Numbered from the stretch's first letter, positions 25,522 through 33,553 are shown. The stretch: 64,000 bases of DNA from Psychrobacter sp. FDAARGOS_221 (GCF_002313155.2 NZ_NWFK02000001.1:2790001-2854000), one strand, 5' to 3'. A program made the numbers and translations. The notes: generated by a model not told the origin, from the letters alone.

Positions 25522-25869
25522 CTATTTATCTCCTTTGTTTACTTCTTTCTCAACGAGCAAATCAACCAGTCGAGACAATCCTTTAATGCTGGAACGTAAT
25601 GCATATGTTTCGCCCCTCATTTCTTTGATGGCCGCTTGCAGCCCCATTAGGTCTTTGGCTGAGGGTAGATGTTGTAACTCTTGTTCCACTTTATCGACTC
25701 GATTTTCCACTTCATCAAATTTTAGATTGAGATAATCTAAGCCTTCTTTAATCTCTACTTTACGTGCATAACGTGCATCTAGTATCAAATACACGATAGA
25801 GCCAACTGTACCGCATAGCGTCAAAAACACTGCCCAATGAGCTGTAATGTATTCAAAGATTTGTCGCAC
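25522..25869 (-). CDS. DUF2730 membrane-anchored protein (Mu gp25-like)
   Basis: Protein of 115 residues, DUF2730. One N-terminal membrane segment (about 12-30, AVFLTLCGTVGSIVYLIL), then a coiled coil (about 45-110, VENRVDKVEQELQHL) reaching into the cytoplasm or periplasm. It is constant in the Mu-like block after the lysis genes. It sits one base from gp26 and three bases from the zinc-finger gene. A spanin-like or lysis-linked role is possible but not shown. Confidence 0.88.
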   Translation of the reverse strand: MRQIFEYITAHWAVFLTLCGTVGSIVYLILDARYARKVEIKEGLDYLNLKFDEVENRVDKVEQELQHLPSAKDLMGLQAAIKEMRGETYALRSSIKGLSRLVDLLVEKEVNKGDK

Positions 25870-25872
25870 CAG

Positions 25873-26094
25873 CTATCCTTTTTTTTCATAGTCTTGCTGG
25901 CAACCAATACAGCGCAAAGTCAGCCCCAGCTTGACTCGTTGTGGCTCTACCAGCTCGCCACAGTCAATACACTCATAGTCACCATCACTGTTTTGATTGT
26001 GAGTTGTTATGACTTGTGCTTTCGCGTGTGCAATAGCTAATTGCTGTGCCAGCATAATATCTTGCTGTTTTTGTGCATAATCGACGTTATCCAT
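25873..26094 (-). CDS. DksA/TraR-type C4 zinc-finger protein
   Basis: Protein of 73 residues of the TraR/DksA family. The helical N-terminus (YAQKQQDIMLAQQLAIAHAK) is followed by the C4 zinc finger ECIDCGE ... LRCIGCQQDYEK. TraR-like phage proteins bind RNA polymerase through the secondary channel and mimic DksA with ppGpp. Short members are frequent in Mu-like and P2-like phages next to lysis genes. It is two bases after the holin-like gene. Confidence 0.9.
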   Translation of the reverse strand: MDNVDYAQKQQDIMLAQQLAIAHAKAQVITTHNQNSDGDYECIDCGELVEPQRVKLGLTLRCIGCQQDYEKKG

Positions 26095-26096
26095 AG

Positions 26097-26279
26097 CTAT
26101 CTTTTGTGTCTATATGTTTTGTTAAAGAGTAACCACGCCGTTGCACCCAATGTAATCAATGCGCCAACTGCTGTATCAAGCTGTTCCGCATTGAGTAAAC
26201 CGCTTTGTACCAAGTTAGTACCTAGACCGATAAGCGAATAACGGATGATGGGGAATAAAATGCTGTCTTGCTTATCCAT
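26097..26279 (-). CDS. Putative holin (Pam3 gp28-like)
   Basis: Protein of 60 residues, with two hydrophobic segments (about 10-28, PIIRYSLIGLGTNLVQSG; about 36-54, VGALITLGATAWLLF) and a basic C-terminus NKTYRHKR. The pattern matches a family of putative phage holins. It follows the endolysin gene by 27 bases, in the lysis cassette. It would open the inner membrane for the endolysin. Confidence 0.78.
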   Translation of the reverse strand: MDKQDSILFPIIRYSLIGLGTNLVQSGLLNAEQLDTAVGALITLGATAWLLFNKTYRHKR

Positions 26280-26306
26280 GTTAGATTCCTAATAACAAGT
26301 TATTTG

Positions 26307-26942
26307 CTAAATTTGAAAGTGGGGGTTATCGTACTCACCACGCTCATGCCAACGGCTATCGCCATCCCAATTACCGCCCCACGTTATATCAATACCAAGT
26401 TCTGCACCCGCTGCATACATGGCTTTAGCGACTTCTTCAAATAAGTCGATGCGCTCCCAGACAGCATTCGTGTAGGGTGCGGGGAACACATCAACCGCAT
26501 GACCATAACCATCTGCATGCGCACGGTGTTTAGATCCCAGCGGATTGTTTAGCCACGTCACTTTTCGTACTTTAGGTTTTGCGTATTTAACAGGTACGCC
26601 TTTAGCTCGCAATTGACTAGCCGTTCGACCTTTCCCGTACATTTCCCACATCTTCTCTTTACTACGTACACCATCGATCACTTTAAATGGGGTCGTAGTA
26701 AGTTCAGCAGCACGGCGCACGACTTTAACTAAATCAGGATGCACACCTTTAAGCTTGGCATCCCAGTCATCCTTCCAATCACCGGCAGCAGGTTTAGCTG
26801 GTTCGACTTCTTTTAATCCACTGTCAGCAATCATTTGATTAAATGTCTTTAATGTCTCTTTACCTGCGACACCATCGACTGCTAAGTTGTAACCAAGTCG
26901 TCTTAGTGTGTGTTGCATCTGTAAAACGTATCTGTCACCCAT
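26307..26942 (-). CDS. Endolysin: peptidoglycan-binding plus M15 peptidase
   Basis: Protein of 211 residues. Residues about 1-45 (YVLQMQHTLRRLGYNLAVDG) form a peptidoglycan-binding repeat. Residues about 65-211 are an M15 L-Ala-D-Glu-type peptidase like T5 and ply500: VIDGVRSKEKM, HAVDVFP with zinc-binding His and Asp (GYGHAVDVF), and a late WHERGEYDNPHFQI with the third His. The ATG at 26942 has GGAG five bases upstream and is preferred over starts at 26963. A hairpin with a T run lies just before the gene, after a late motif. Confidence 0.93.
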   Translation of the reverse strand: MGDRYVLQMQHTLRRLGYNLAVDGVAGKETLKTFNQMIADSGLKEVEPAKPAAGDWKDDWDAKLKGVHPDLVKVVRRAAELTTTPFKVIDGVRSKEKMWEMYGKGRTASQLRAKGVPVKYAKPKVRKVTWLNNPLGSKHRAHADGYGHAVDVFPAPYTNAVWERIDLFEEVAKAMYAAGAELGIDITWGGNWDGDSRWHERGEYDNPHFQI

Positions 26943-26961
26943 ATTTACTCCAGTCATAGAC

Positions 26962-26999
26962 ATAAAAAAACTCTAACTAATGTGTATTAGTTAGAGTTT
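26962..26999 (-). terminator. Perfect 14-bp hairpin with T run before the endolysin
   Basis: AAACTCTAACTAAT pairs with its full complement across a four-base loop (26968-26981 with 26986-26999), and T7 follows on the minus strand. It is a strong intrinsic terminator for the early or middle transcript ending after HU. It also lies downstream of a late motif (27021-27042), so late expression of endolysin would need readthrough. Confidence 0.82.
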
Positions 27000-27020
27000 A
27001 TCGAGTGTGTGACTGTGAGG

Positions 27021-27042
27021 TTATTAAACTGGTTTACTGATT
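27021..27042 (-). promoter_or_regulatory. Late-promoter-like motif, copy 5 (lysis unit)
   Basis: Minus strand AATCAGTAAA, CCAG, TTTAATAA, one base from consensus. It is 14 bases after the HU stop and 78 bases before the endolysin start, marking the border between early and late genes. Confidence 0.6.
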
Positions 27043-27055
27043 AAATAAGGAGTTA

Positions 27056-27328
27056 TCAGTTGACCGCTTCATCTAAGCTTTTACCAGCTTTAAATTTGGC
27101 CACGTTTTTAGCAGGGATTTGCAAAGATTCGCCAGTCTTAGGGTTACGGCCAATACGTGACTTACGCTTTGCAGTACTAAAGGTGCCAAAGCCAACCATT
27201 TGCACGTTATCACCATTTGCTAGTGCTTCTGTTACGCCATACTCAAACGCTTGTAGTGCAGAGCGAGCTTGCTCTTTTGTGATACCAGCGTCTTCTGCCA
27301 TTTTGTTAATTAGATCTTGTTTATTCAT
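27056..27328 (-). CDS. HU-family DNA-binding protein
   Basis: Protein of 90 residues of the HU/IHF family, complete and typical: MNKQDLINKMAEDAGITKEQA at the N-terminus, GFGTFSTAKRKSRIGRNPKTG at the beta-arm with the conserved RxxRxGRNPxTG and Pro, and VAKFKAGKSLDEAVN at the end. It bends DNA non-specifically. Mu uses host HU and IHF in the transpososome; a phage-borne copy may supply this. It is the last gene of the early or middle unit, followed by a terminator. Confidence 0.95.
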   Translation of the reverse strand: MNKQDLINKMAEDAGITKEQARSALQAFEYGVTEALANGDNVQMVGFGTFSTAKRKSRIGRNPKTGESLQIPAKNVAKFKAGKSLDEAVN

Positions 27329-27382
27329 CGTTTTATTCCTTAATTTAGTTTGATTTACCAGTACCCGACTGGTGGCGGCTAA

Positions 27383-27580
27383 CTATAACTGTTTAGGTTG
27401 TTTGGCTTGCAATGCTTTACCTAACTTTTTACCGAATCGCTCTATTTTGCGTCTTACTAAAATTCGAAAAAGTAAATCTTCTTCCTCAAGTCTAAGCTTT
27501 CGTTGAACACCACCGATATAAACCAAGTTCCCATGTTGTTCATAGAAAGGAAATACTTTACGCATTTTGCTAATCTTCAT
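27383..27580 (-). CDS. Small basic uncharacterised protein
   Basis: Protein of 65 residues, very basic (MKISKMRKVF, VQRKLRLEEEDLLFRILVRRKIERFGKKL). The ATG at 27580 is used because GGGGG lies five bases upstream; the TTG further up has no ribosome-binding site. A single helix with an amphipathic pattern could bind nucleic acid. No family recognised. It overlaps the next upstream gene's end. Confidence 0.6.
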   Translation of the reverse strand: MKISKMRKVFPFYEQHGNLVYIGGVQRKLRLEEEDLLFRILVRRKIERFGKKLGKALQAKQPKQL

Positions 27581-27582
27581 TT

Positions 27583-27846
27583 CTACCCCCAATTTTCACA
27601 ATATTCACGAAGCTCTGTATTATTCATTGCCATTAGCTTTTTGAATTTACGTTCATCAAGCCAAAAGCTGATACCGCCTCTGTCATCAGCAGCAAAGCGA
27701 TTGATAAACCACTCTTTAAAACTTCCATCCCAATAAACGTGCATATTTAATGCATTTAAACGTTTATTGAGAGGTTGCACATGCTTAATCAAACGGCTCT
27801 CAGCAGCTTTGACATCAGCTATCAGGGCACTCATAGTTTTAGCCAT
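27583..27846 (-). CDS. Uncharacterised early-region protein
   Basis: Protein of 87 residues: an N-terminal helix (MAKTMSALIADVKAAESRLIKH), then a beta-rich section with Trp (MHVYWDGSFKEWFINRF) and a C-terminal WLDERKFKKLMAM. I do not recognise it. It is nine bases after the DUF3164 gene and next to the small basic gene, in the region where Mu-like phages hold semi-essential early genes. Confidence 0.65.
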   Translation of the reverse strand: MAKTMSALIADVKAAESRLIKHVQPLNKRLNALNMHVYWDGSFKEWFINRFAADDRGGISFWLDERKFKKLMAMNNTELREYCENWG

Positions 27847-27855
27847 CGAAGTCTC

Positions 27856-28485
27856 CTATACCTTGCTAAAGTCTAGGGTGATTTGCTGATACTTGCCTTT
27901 TTCATCACGCTCATAAAAGCGCATATATTCAGTGCTGCTAGTTACTTGCATAGCATCCGCAATGGCTTCCATTGCTTTTTCCCACTTGGGATGCTCAAAG
28001 TTGTGACGGCGTAGGCCAAGCACACGCTGGGTGCTAACTTTACCTTCTTTATCCACTTGGAACGCATCATTAACTAGGGTCATAATCTCTTTGGCACTGC
28101 TTGCACCCCATTCTTCAATACATGCGTGAACAAGGTTTTGGGCTATCTGCAAGCGTTCATCAAAGACAATATGATCTTGGATAGCAATCTGTACTTTGTA
28201 TTTACCGTCAAAGCTTGGCAGACTGACATTGCCTTTTTTACCACCATATTCAGTGTCATATTCAGCAGCAGACAAGTCCAAAAAGTCTCTAAAATCAGCA
28301 AATAAAGAGGCCTTAATATCCTGCATCACACCTCGTAAGTGCTTGGCATCCTTAATCATCATTTTGACTTGCTCATCTCGTAGCCTATCAATAGGTTTTA
28401 TCTTATCGATAGGCACGTGATAGCCTTTTTCGTTGAGCATATAGCCTGCTGGCACTTGTTCTTGATGTTCTTGATAATGAGTCAT
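27856..28485 (-). CDS. DUF3164 family early protein
   Basis: Protein of 209 residues matching DUF3164, a family common in the early region of Mu-like phages. Typical pieces are YMLNEKGYHVPIDKIKPID, FADFRDFLDLSAAEYD, SLPSFDGKYKVQIAIQDHI and RRHNFEHPKWEKAMEAIADA. The function is not established. It is in the early operon between the small membrane protein and the 87-residue gene. Confidence 0.92.
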   Translation of the reverse strand: MTHYQEHQEQVPAGYMLNEKGYHVPIDKIKPIDRLRDEQVKMMIKDAKHLRGVMQDIKASLFADFRDFLDLSAAEYDTEYGGKKGNVSLPSFDGKYKVQIAIQDHIVFDERLQIAQNLVHACIEEWGASSAKEIMTLVNDAFQVDKEGKVSTQRVLGLRRHNFEHPKWEKAMEAIADAMQVTSSTEYMRFYERDEKGKYQQITLDFSKV

Positions 28486-28527
28486 ACCGCAATTCCTTTT
28501 ATTATTAAATAAGTTATATCTGGCTAC

Positions 28528-28755
28528 TTACTGTGCAAACCACAGCATCAGTTGCATAGCCAGCACCAGTACTAACATTGCTACCCCCACACGCAGCCAC
28601 AGATGCACTGTGTCTACATGACGCTTCATCTGTGCAATATCACGCTCAAGCGCATTGCGTCTGTTGTCTGCACGCAACCAGTCTTGGATGCTTCTCTCTT
28701 TACCGGTTTTAGCGGTTTTGGCAGGTTCAATATTTTCAATATATTCATCTAACAT
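28528..28755 (-). CDS. Small tail-anchored membrane protein
   Basis: Protein of 75 residues: an N-terminal polar region (MLDEYIENIEPAKTAKTGKE), a short coiled coil (NALERDIAQMKRHVDTV) and one C-terminal membrane segment (about 55-74, VGVAMLVLVLAMQLMLWFA). No family recognised. It is in the early operon between Mor and DUF3164. The topology suggests a cytoplasmic coiled coil held to the membrane. Confidence 0.65.
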   Translation of the reverse strand: MLDEYIENIEPAKTAKTGKERSIQDWLRADNRRNALERDIAQMKRHVDTVHLWLRVGVAMLVLVLAMQLMLWFAQ

Positions 28756-28798
28756 CGTCTTATCCTCTTAATGTGTTTTAAACGTCTTTAAAGCTAAT

Positions 28799-29188
28799 TT
28801 AAAACAGGTTTGGTTGGTTTTTATCTTGCATCTGTTTGCGAACACGCTTTATCACTGCATATACCCAAGCTACGCTACAGCCAAACTCTTTTGCTAGCTG
28901 ATTATGATTGCTGCCGTCAAACTTTTCGTACATCTCCATATCTCTATTGCTTATCTTCACGCTCAAAGTAATAGGGATATACACTTGCGTACCGCCAGCT
29001 TGCTCAGCAAAAGCTAAGGCAACATCTACGCCAAGCTTGTTAGCTACGATTGGTGTAAGACCATAGTGCTTAACACCGACATGGGCGACTGTGCCCGCCA
29101 AGTCTTTGATCAATTCAGGAGCGGATACATCAAACACATCAAGCGACATACCAGCCGCACTTACTTCTTCTTTTTTTATATCCGCCAT
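28799..29188 (-). CDS. mor: Mor/C-family transcription activator
   Basis: Protein of 129 residues of the Mor/C family, which activates middle and late Mu promoters. The N-terminal dimerisation part (AGMSLDVFDVSAPELIKDL) is followed by the conserved GGTQVYIPITL loop, RDMEMYEKFDGSNHNQLAKEFGCSVAWVYAVIKRVR, a helix-turn-helix. It is the only member in the window, so it is the best candidate to act at the five late-like motifs. It lies 10 bases after GemA in the early operon. The binding site is inference. Confidence 0.93.
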   Translation of the reverse strand: MADIKKEEVSAAGMSLDVFDVSAPELIKDLAGTVAHVGVKHYGLTPIVANKLGVDVALAFAEQAGGTQVYIPITLSVKISNRDMEMYEKFDGSNHNQLAKEFGCSVAWVYAVIKRVRKQMQDKNQPNLF

Positions 29189-29198
29189 GATTAACCCC

Positions 29199-29741
29199 TT
29201 ACTTGTCGTTTTTCAGTTTTTGTAGTCGCAACTTATCTTCTTCTCGTTGCTGCCAGCTTTTTAGTGTTTCGATTAACTGCCAAAGTTCTCTATCATCAGC
29301 ACCACGCAAGTTGATAATCAGCGGCTTATCATCCTGCTTGCGCTGTTTGTTAAATAGCTTACGTGCAAAGGCATTTAACGCATTGTCACTACCGTCTTTC
29401 ACAAAGCCCTGCTGGTGCATCGTGATCCACAGCGCTTGGACTTTGCCTAGCATAGGCCGTTCAATCCTTTGCTCATCTTTATTGCGGACAGAGTTGTCTT
29501 TTTTACCACTGTACTTACCACGTCTGGCCTCAAAGCCTTTACTACGCATCTCATCAATCACGCCGTTAAGCTCAGCCAAAGTCATGTTTTTGATGCTACG
29601 CTTGGCACTGCCACTGGCACGCTGGCTAACGTTAGCCAACATATCTCTGTAAGTCGCATCATCCAGCTGTAGCGCATGCATGCCAGTCTTTATAGTGCGT
29701 TTGAGCTTGTTCTTATAGATAGTCGTCGTATTAGTCGTCAT
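29199..29741 (-). CDS. GemA-like early regulator (Mu gp16, DUF1018)
   Basis: Protein of 180 residues of the DUF1018/GemA family. Family pieces are the early MHALQLDDATYRDMLANV (the YR-ml pattern), KSIKNMT-like KRSIKNMTLAEL, and a late DQ-like QALWITMHQQGFVKDGS. In Mu, GemA affects host gene expression and supercoiling during lytic growth. It starts three bases after B in the early operon, before Mor. Confidence 0.9.
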   Translation of the reverse strand: MTTNTTTIYKNKLKRTIKTGMHALQLDDATYRDMLANVSQRASGSAKRSIKNMTLAELNGVIDEMRSKGFEARRGKYSGKKDNSVRNKDEQRIERPMLGKVQALWITMHQQGFVKDGSDNALNAFARKLFNKQRKQDDKPLIINLRGADDRELWQLIETLKSWQQREEDKLRLQKLKNDK

Positions 29742-29744
29742 AAC

Positions 29745-30653
29745 TCACCCCATTTGCTTCTGTGCTGATAAGATCAGCGGTAGCGTGATTGGCTCATTGC
29801 GAGCCTTGGCAGTTAGTCCTGCAAGTTGCAAGTAGTTGGTTAGGGCACGCAATGAGCCAGCACCTTGACCAATGCTATATAAGGCATTCATCAGCTTGGT
29901 GTCAGACAGCTCAAGCCCCCAAGCCTGTGCTACTGCATCGATATCCTTTTTGCTGTTCTGTTGTACTGATTGTCTTTTGGCGTTACGACTCCAAAGCCGT
30001 GCAAACTGGTGACGCTGGTTAAATCCGCCTTGCATTTGCGTGTACACTTTGTCGTTACCAATCAGCATAAAGCCGACTTCACTGTCTTCTTGCAAGATGC
30101 GTAATTCTTCCAATACTTTCAGTGGCAAGTGGTCAGCTTCATCAATAATCATCAAGCCCTTAGTGCCAGACAGCTTCGTCTTTAAGATACGTGACAGTTT
30201 GCCTGCACGTTTTGGCGCATCAGTAATGCCAAGCTCCAATGCCATCTCGTACAGCACTTCATTGATAGTACAGATGCTAGGGCGGGCGGTTATCATCCAC
30301 ACATTGTTGTTGGCTTTGGTATATTGGCGAGCCGCTTGCGTCTTACCGACACCAGATGCGCCATAGACAACGCCCATCTTGCCGAACATCTTCAAAAAGT
30401 CGCAGTCAGCAAATATCTTTGTCGCAGTAGGTGTCTCTACAAAGTCAGGAGCAGAGACAAACGTAGCAGTCTGCTTTGTTTGTGCGTCATACCAGCTTTG
30501 CAGTGACGCCTCCAGCTTCTCGTTATCACCTTTATAACTACCCTTAAAAAAGCTGCTTAACGCACCAGAGCTAAAGCCACATTCTTTGGCAACTTGGGTT
30601 TGAGTTAAGCCTTTTTCTTCTATCAGTTGTTTTACTTGATCTGTTAATGTCAT
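29745..30653 (-). CDS. Transposition target-selection ATPase B
   Basis: AAA+ protein of 302 residues like MuB, which selects target DNA and activates transposase A. The N-terminal helix-turn-helix (about 5-35, EKGLTQTQVAKECGFSSGAL) is followed by Walker A GASGVGKT (98-105), Walker B GLMIIDEADHL (near 168) and sensor 1 MLIGND. The C-terminal domain ends LPLILSAQKQMG. Its start is only 33 bases from the start of the + strand ORF that faces away from it. Confidence 0.95.
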   Translation of the reverse strand: MTLTDQVKQLIEEKGLTQTQVAKECGFSSGALSSFFKGSYKGDNEKLEASLQSWYDAQTKQTATFVSAPDFVETPTATKIFADCDFLKMFGKMGVVYGASGVGKTQAARQYTKANNNVWMITARPSICTINEVLYEMALELGITDAPKRAGKLSRILKTKLSGTKGLMIIDEADHLPLKVLEELRILQEDSEVGFMLIGNDKVYTQMQGGFNQRHQFARLWSRNAKRQSVQQNSKKDIDAVAQAWGLELSDTKLMNALYSIGQGAGSLRALTNYLQLAGLTAKARNEPITLPLILSAQKQMG

Positions 30654-30686
30654 AATATTTTCTCTCTTCTATTTAAGAGGTTCGTT

Positions 30687-31259
30687 ATGCTTAAGTTTTA
30701 TAATACGCCACTCACCGTATCCAACAGCTTTCAAAATATGTTTTACACCTTTCACGAGATGCAACGTATTGCTTTTGAGGGTTGGAGTGATGAGGACTTT
30801 ATTAATCTAAAAAGATGCCTTTTAATTGTAGGTAGCGATGAATTTTACCGATGGGAGCATGCCAACAAAAACGAGATCTTTTCTTTTTGCCTTGCTGATA
30901 CAACACGGCGCAACAAGACAAAAAAGTGGCAAACCCCTGTCGCTCGTCTTTTGTTAGCTTGCACACGTTGGCGAATGCTCTGCTATTCACAAGAGTTGCA
31001 ATCTGAGCTTGAAGATCTTGAAAATTTTGAGTCTGTATCTGAGATGAAAGAAATTCAAATGTCGGTGCAGTTAGTAGCCGACTGTCATGCAATTTTTGAC
31101 GGTATTCCTGTGCTTCCTCCCGAAGCTGGTGGTCTTCTAGACGACTTAAATCAAACCCCTTGGTCTTTTTGGCAGAAGATTGTTGCAACTGATTTTGGTC
31201 AGCTTCTGCTTTCAGACATGGTGCTAGACGGTGATCACTATCGTTTGAAAGATTTTTAG
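30687..31259 (+). CDS. Uncharacterised protein on opposite strand between A and B
   Basis: Reading frame of 190 codons with AAGAGG six bases before the ATG. The composition is protein-like: Trp- and Phe-rich, acidic, with FHEMQRIAFEGWSDEDF, EFYRWEHANK and LLDDLNQTPWSFWQKIV. It has no membrane segment or motif I know. It overlaps a minus-strand frame of 164 codons almost fully, so only one is likely real; I favour this one slightly because its residue make-up and Gly/Asp/Glu codon use are more natural. It would be a cargo gene transcribed against the early operon. Confidence 0.5.
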   Translation: MLKFYNTPLTVSNSFQNMFYTFHEMQRIAFEGWSDEDFINLKRCLLIVGSDEFYRWEHANKNEIFSFCLADTTRRNKTKKWQTPVARLLLACTRWRMLCYSQELQSELEDLENFESVSEMKEIQMSVQLVADCHAIFDGIPVLPPEAGGLLDDLNQTPWSFWQKIVATDFGQLLLSDMVLDGDHYRLKDF

Positions 31260-31296
31260 TTTGCATTGGGTTTTTTGCTTGTGTTGTCTTACTCAT
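30802..31296 (-). CDS. Alternative early-operon frame between A and B
   Basis: Frame of 164 codons whose ATG overlaps the end of transposase A by eight bases with GGAG seven bases upstream, a normal arrangement for an operon gene. Against it, the protein is unusually rich in Gln, Ser and Lys and looks partly like the shadow of the + strand frame 30687-31259. Part of it (KGFDLSRLEDHQLREEAQEY) could form helices. No family recognised. Confidence 0.38.
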   Translation of the reverse strand: MSKTTQAKNPMQTKNLSNDSDHRLAPCLKAEADQNQLQQSSAKKTKGFDLSRLEDHQLREEAQEYRQKLHDSRLLTAPTFEFLSSQIQTQNFQDLQAQIATLVNSRAFANVCKLTKDERQGFATFLSCCAVLYQQGKKKRSRFCWHAPIGKIHRYLQLKGIFLD

Positions 31297-33295
31297 CACT
31301 CATCTCCTTTTTTAACATTGCTATATAATTCATATAGTCATCTTGATGTTCCCACTCGTCATCTGCATCAGCTGTCTGCTTCCGCACCGTATTTCCTTCT
31401 ATTCTCATAATCTCAGTAATACTTGGTATTGGAGGTGCATCATCTTTCACCTCAATCGCCGCTTCAAGCTCCGCATACTGTCTCTTAGTCATCTTCAACT
31501 GTGCTTTAGCAGCAGCTTTCTCATGTCTAATACGCTGTCTAAGATCTCTACTGTGCTCACGAGCCTTAGCCGTATCACCAAAGGCGACTTTCTTGGTACA
31601 AACTGCTTCAGCCAAAAACCTACCATCCAAGCTATATACCAGCACATTCTCATGTAGCTTTTGAGGATCAAAGCGGATAACCACTTTCTTATGATGACTA
31701 CCGATTAAGTCCACCGCCTCATAACGGTTTTTCTGTCCATCAATGCTACCGCCAGAATGAGACTCAAACGTACCATTGTGTTTCAACGTCACCGCCTCAC
31801 TGGTTAGCATTAGCAGGCGCATCTGCTCAGTGGTGGCACGGCGTATCGTCGCTTGTGCATAATCACGCTCAAACACTTGGTTAAAGCTATACCGCTTTAA
31901 ACACAATTCAGTATCACGCCCCTCACGGTTGTTCCAAAGATCAACTCCCTTATCCAATGCGGTAATAAAGTCTTCATAGCTTGCTCCACGTTTACCACCG
32001 TGATAATTATCAGGCTTATCTTTAGCACTACCACCCGTGTTATGTCCTCTAAGTAGCATGTCTTTATCTACCGTTTCACCAAGGCCGCCGTGACTAAATG
32101 CACGTTCAATTGGTTTTGCCTGACCATGCCCTTTGCCATAGTTCACACTCGTCCAATGCACCTTGATACCAAGTATTTTCAAAATCCCATCAGGCTCGTC
32201 CTCTTTCACTTTGAAGCGGTAACGGTTAGGCACGCCACCTGTCATCTTCTTGTTAGCAGCCGCACGGGTATTATCAATAGTTGCTTCACGAGGTATGCCG
32301 TAGCGATATATCAAATCCATTAAAGATAAACGGATAGTGTCAGTGTTTTCAGACTTATCAGTACGGTAAGCAAGTATCTTGCGAGTACGCACGTCTTGCC
32401 AAAACCACGTCACTGGTCTGCAAATCTCCCCATCAGGAAACTCAACAAACACATTGTGTTTGTAGCCATCGCCATTAATCCACTCCATAGCCTCAAGTGA
32501 CTCAACACTACGTTGTAGAGATGGGTACATTTCAAACAGCTTATGATCTCCTTGACGTAGTAACACTTGCTGGGTCATCGGCACTTCACGCTTAAGCTTA
32601 CGCTTGACACTGCTAAGACTAGGTATCGTCCAACCATGCTCTTTTGCTAAAAGTTTTAAACGCTCGTAGCAAGTACCCATCTGTGGACGTTCAAGGCGTA
32701 AGTAATCTGCTTTAAACGCCTCCCATGCTTCAGGGGTAAAGTCCGCTTGACGCTTTTTGCTTTTGTGATAGTTACCGATTAATATTGGCAACCAATCACT
32801 ACGCTCAAAGTTGCGTACCTTGTAATACCAGCGCTTTAATGAGCCTTTGCTAACACCGGTATCGGCAGCAACTTGCTCAATCGCTTGCACAGTACCCATG
32901 CCCGTGTTGATTAAGTCATCAACAGCAAAGCAGTTACCCACTTGTTCAGTAGCTTTCTGTTTTTGCTTAGCTGTAGCATCCTCCCAGCCACTCCAAAGCA
33001 CTTCTGGCAAATAGTTTGCCTGTTTAGGTTCATCTGCCTGTTTGGGCTGATTGTCTTTTGCTTCACGAGCTTGTTGCTTTGCTACCTGCTTGGCAACCTT
33101 GATATGGATTTCGTTTTGAGCATCCTCAGGCAGGCTTTCAAAGGCGTATTCAAGACCACCACCACGCCCAACCCGTTTTCGAGTAGTCCAGTTGCTTTTT
33201 TTTGCTTTTTTCATGACACCCACACGAGTATGTGGTAAACTTTTTAACTGTAAATCCGCCAACTCCTGTGCTGTATAACTTGTTTCTAGGTTCAC
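31289..33295 (-). CDS. DDE transposase A (MuA-like)
   Basis: Transposase of 668 residues that cuts and joins the phage ends during integration and replication. The N-terminal winged helix has SLPHTRVGVMKKAKKSNW and RVGRGGGLEYAFESLP, as in MuA domain I. DDE residues are D276 (INGDGYKHNVF), D341 (ATIDNTRAA) and E397 (KPIERAFSHGG), close to D269, D336 and E392 of MuA. The C-terminal beta-barrel and tail domain for B contact follow. It lies 18 bases after the Ner gene. Confidence 0.97.
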   Translation of the reverse strand: MNLETSYTAQELADLQLKSLPHTRVGVMKKAKKSNWTTRKRVGRGGGLEYAFESLPEDAQNEIHIKVAKQVAKQQAREAKDNQPKQADEPKQANYLPEVLWSGWEDATAKQKQKATEQVGNCFAVDDLINTGMGTVQAIEQVAADTGVSKGSLKRWYYKVRNFERSDWLPILIGNYHKSKKRQADFTPEAWEAFKADYLRLERPQMGTCYERLKLLAKEHGWTIPSLSSVKRKLKREVPMTQQVLLRQGDHKLFEMYPSLQRSVESLEAMEWINGDGYKHNVFVEFPDGEICRPVTWFWQDVRTRKILAYRTDKSENTDTIRLSLMDLIYRYGIPREATIDNTRAAANKKMTGGVPNRYRFKVKEDEPDGILKILGIKVHWTSVNYGKGHGQAKPIERAFSHGGLGETVDKDMLLRGHNTGGSAKDKPDNYHGGKRGASYEDFITALDKGVDLWNNREGRDTELCLKRYSFNQVFERDYAQATIRRATTEQMRLLMLTSEAVTLKHNGTFESHSGGSIDGQKNRYEAVDLIGSHHKKVVIRFDPQKLHENVLVYSLDGRFLAEAVCTKKVAFGDTAKAREHSRDLRQRIRHEKAAAKAQLKMTKRQYAELEAAIEVKDDAPPIPSITEIMRIEGNTVRKQTADADDEWEHQDDYMNYIAMLKKEMSDE

Positions 33296-33313
33296 AATCT
33301 ATCTCCAAGTTAA

Positions 33314-33553
33314 TTAACCTGTATAACGAGTCGGCCAAATATCTTTAGGCTCAACGCCAATTGCCTCAGCAATAATACGTTCAGCTTTTGGATAGGGACG
33401 ATACAACGCATTGCGTAATGCACCACGACTGTACCCGTGAGCCTCAGACAATGCAGACATATTAGTCCCACTTTTTTTAAGCGATGCGATAATCTCCGCT
33501 TGGTGCCAGTCTTCCACCACTGGCGCTTTTTTTTCGGTTTGATTTGTACGCAT
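33314..33553 (-). CDS. ner: Ner-like early regulator
   Basis: Helix-turn-helix protein of 79 residues of the Ner/Nlp family. Core: WHQAEIIASLKKSGTNMSALSEAHGYSRGALRNAL and the family ending VEPKDIWPTRY. In Mu, Ner lowers early transcription and opposes the repressor. It is first in the early operon, directly behind the operator and promoter region. Confidence 0.92.
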   Translation of the reverse strand: MRTNQTEKKAPVVEDWHQAEIIASLKKSGTNMSALSEAHGYSRGALRNALYRPYPKAERIIAEAIGVEPKDIWPTRYTG

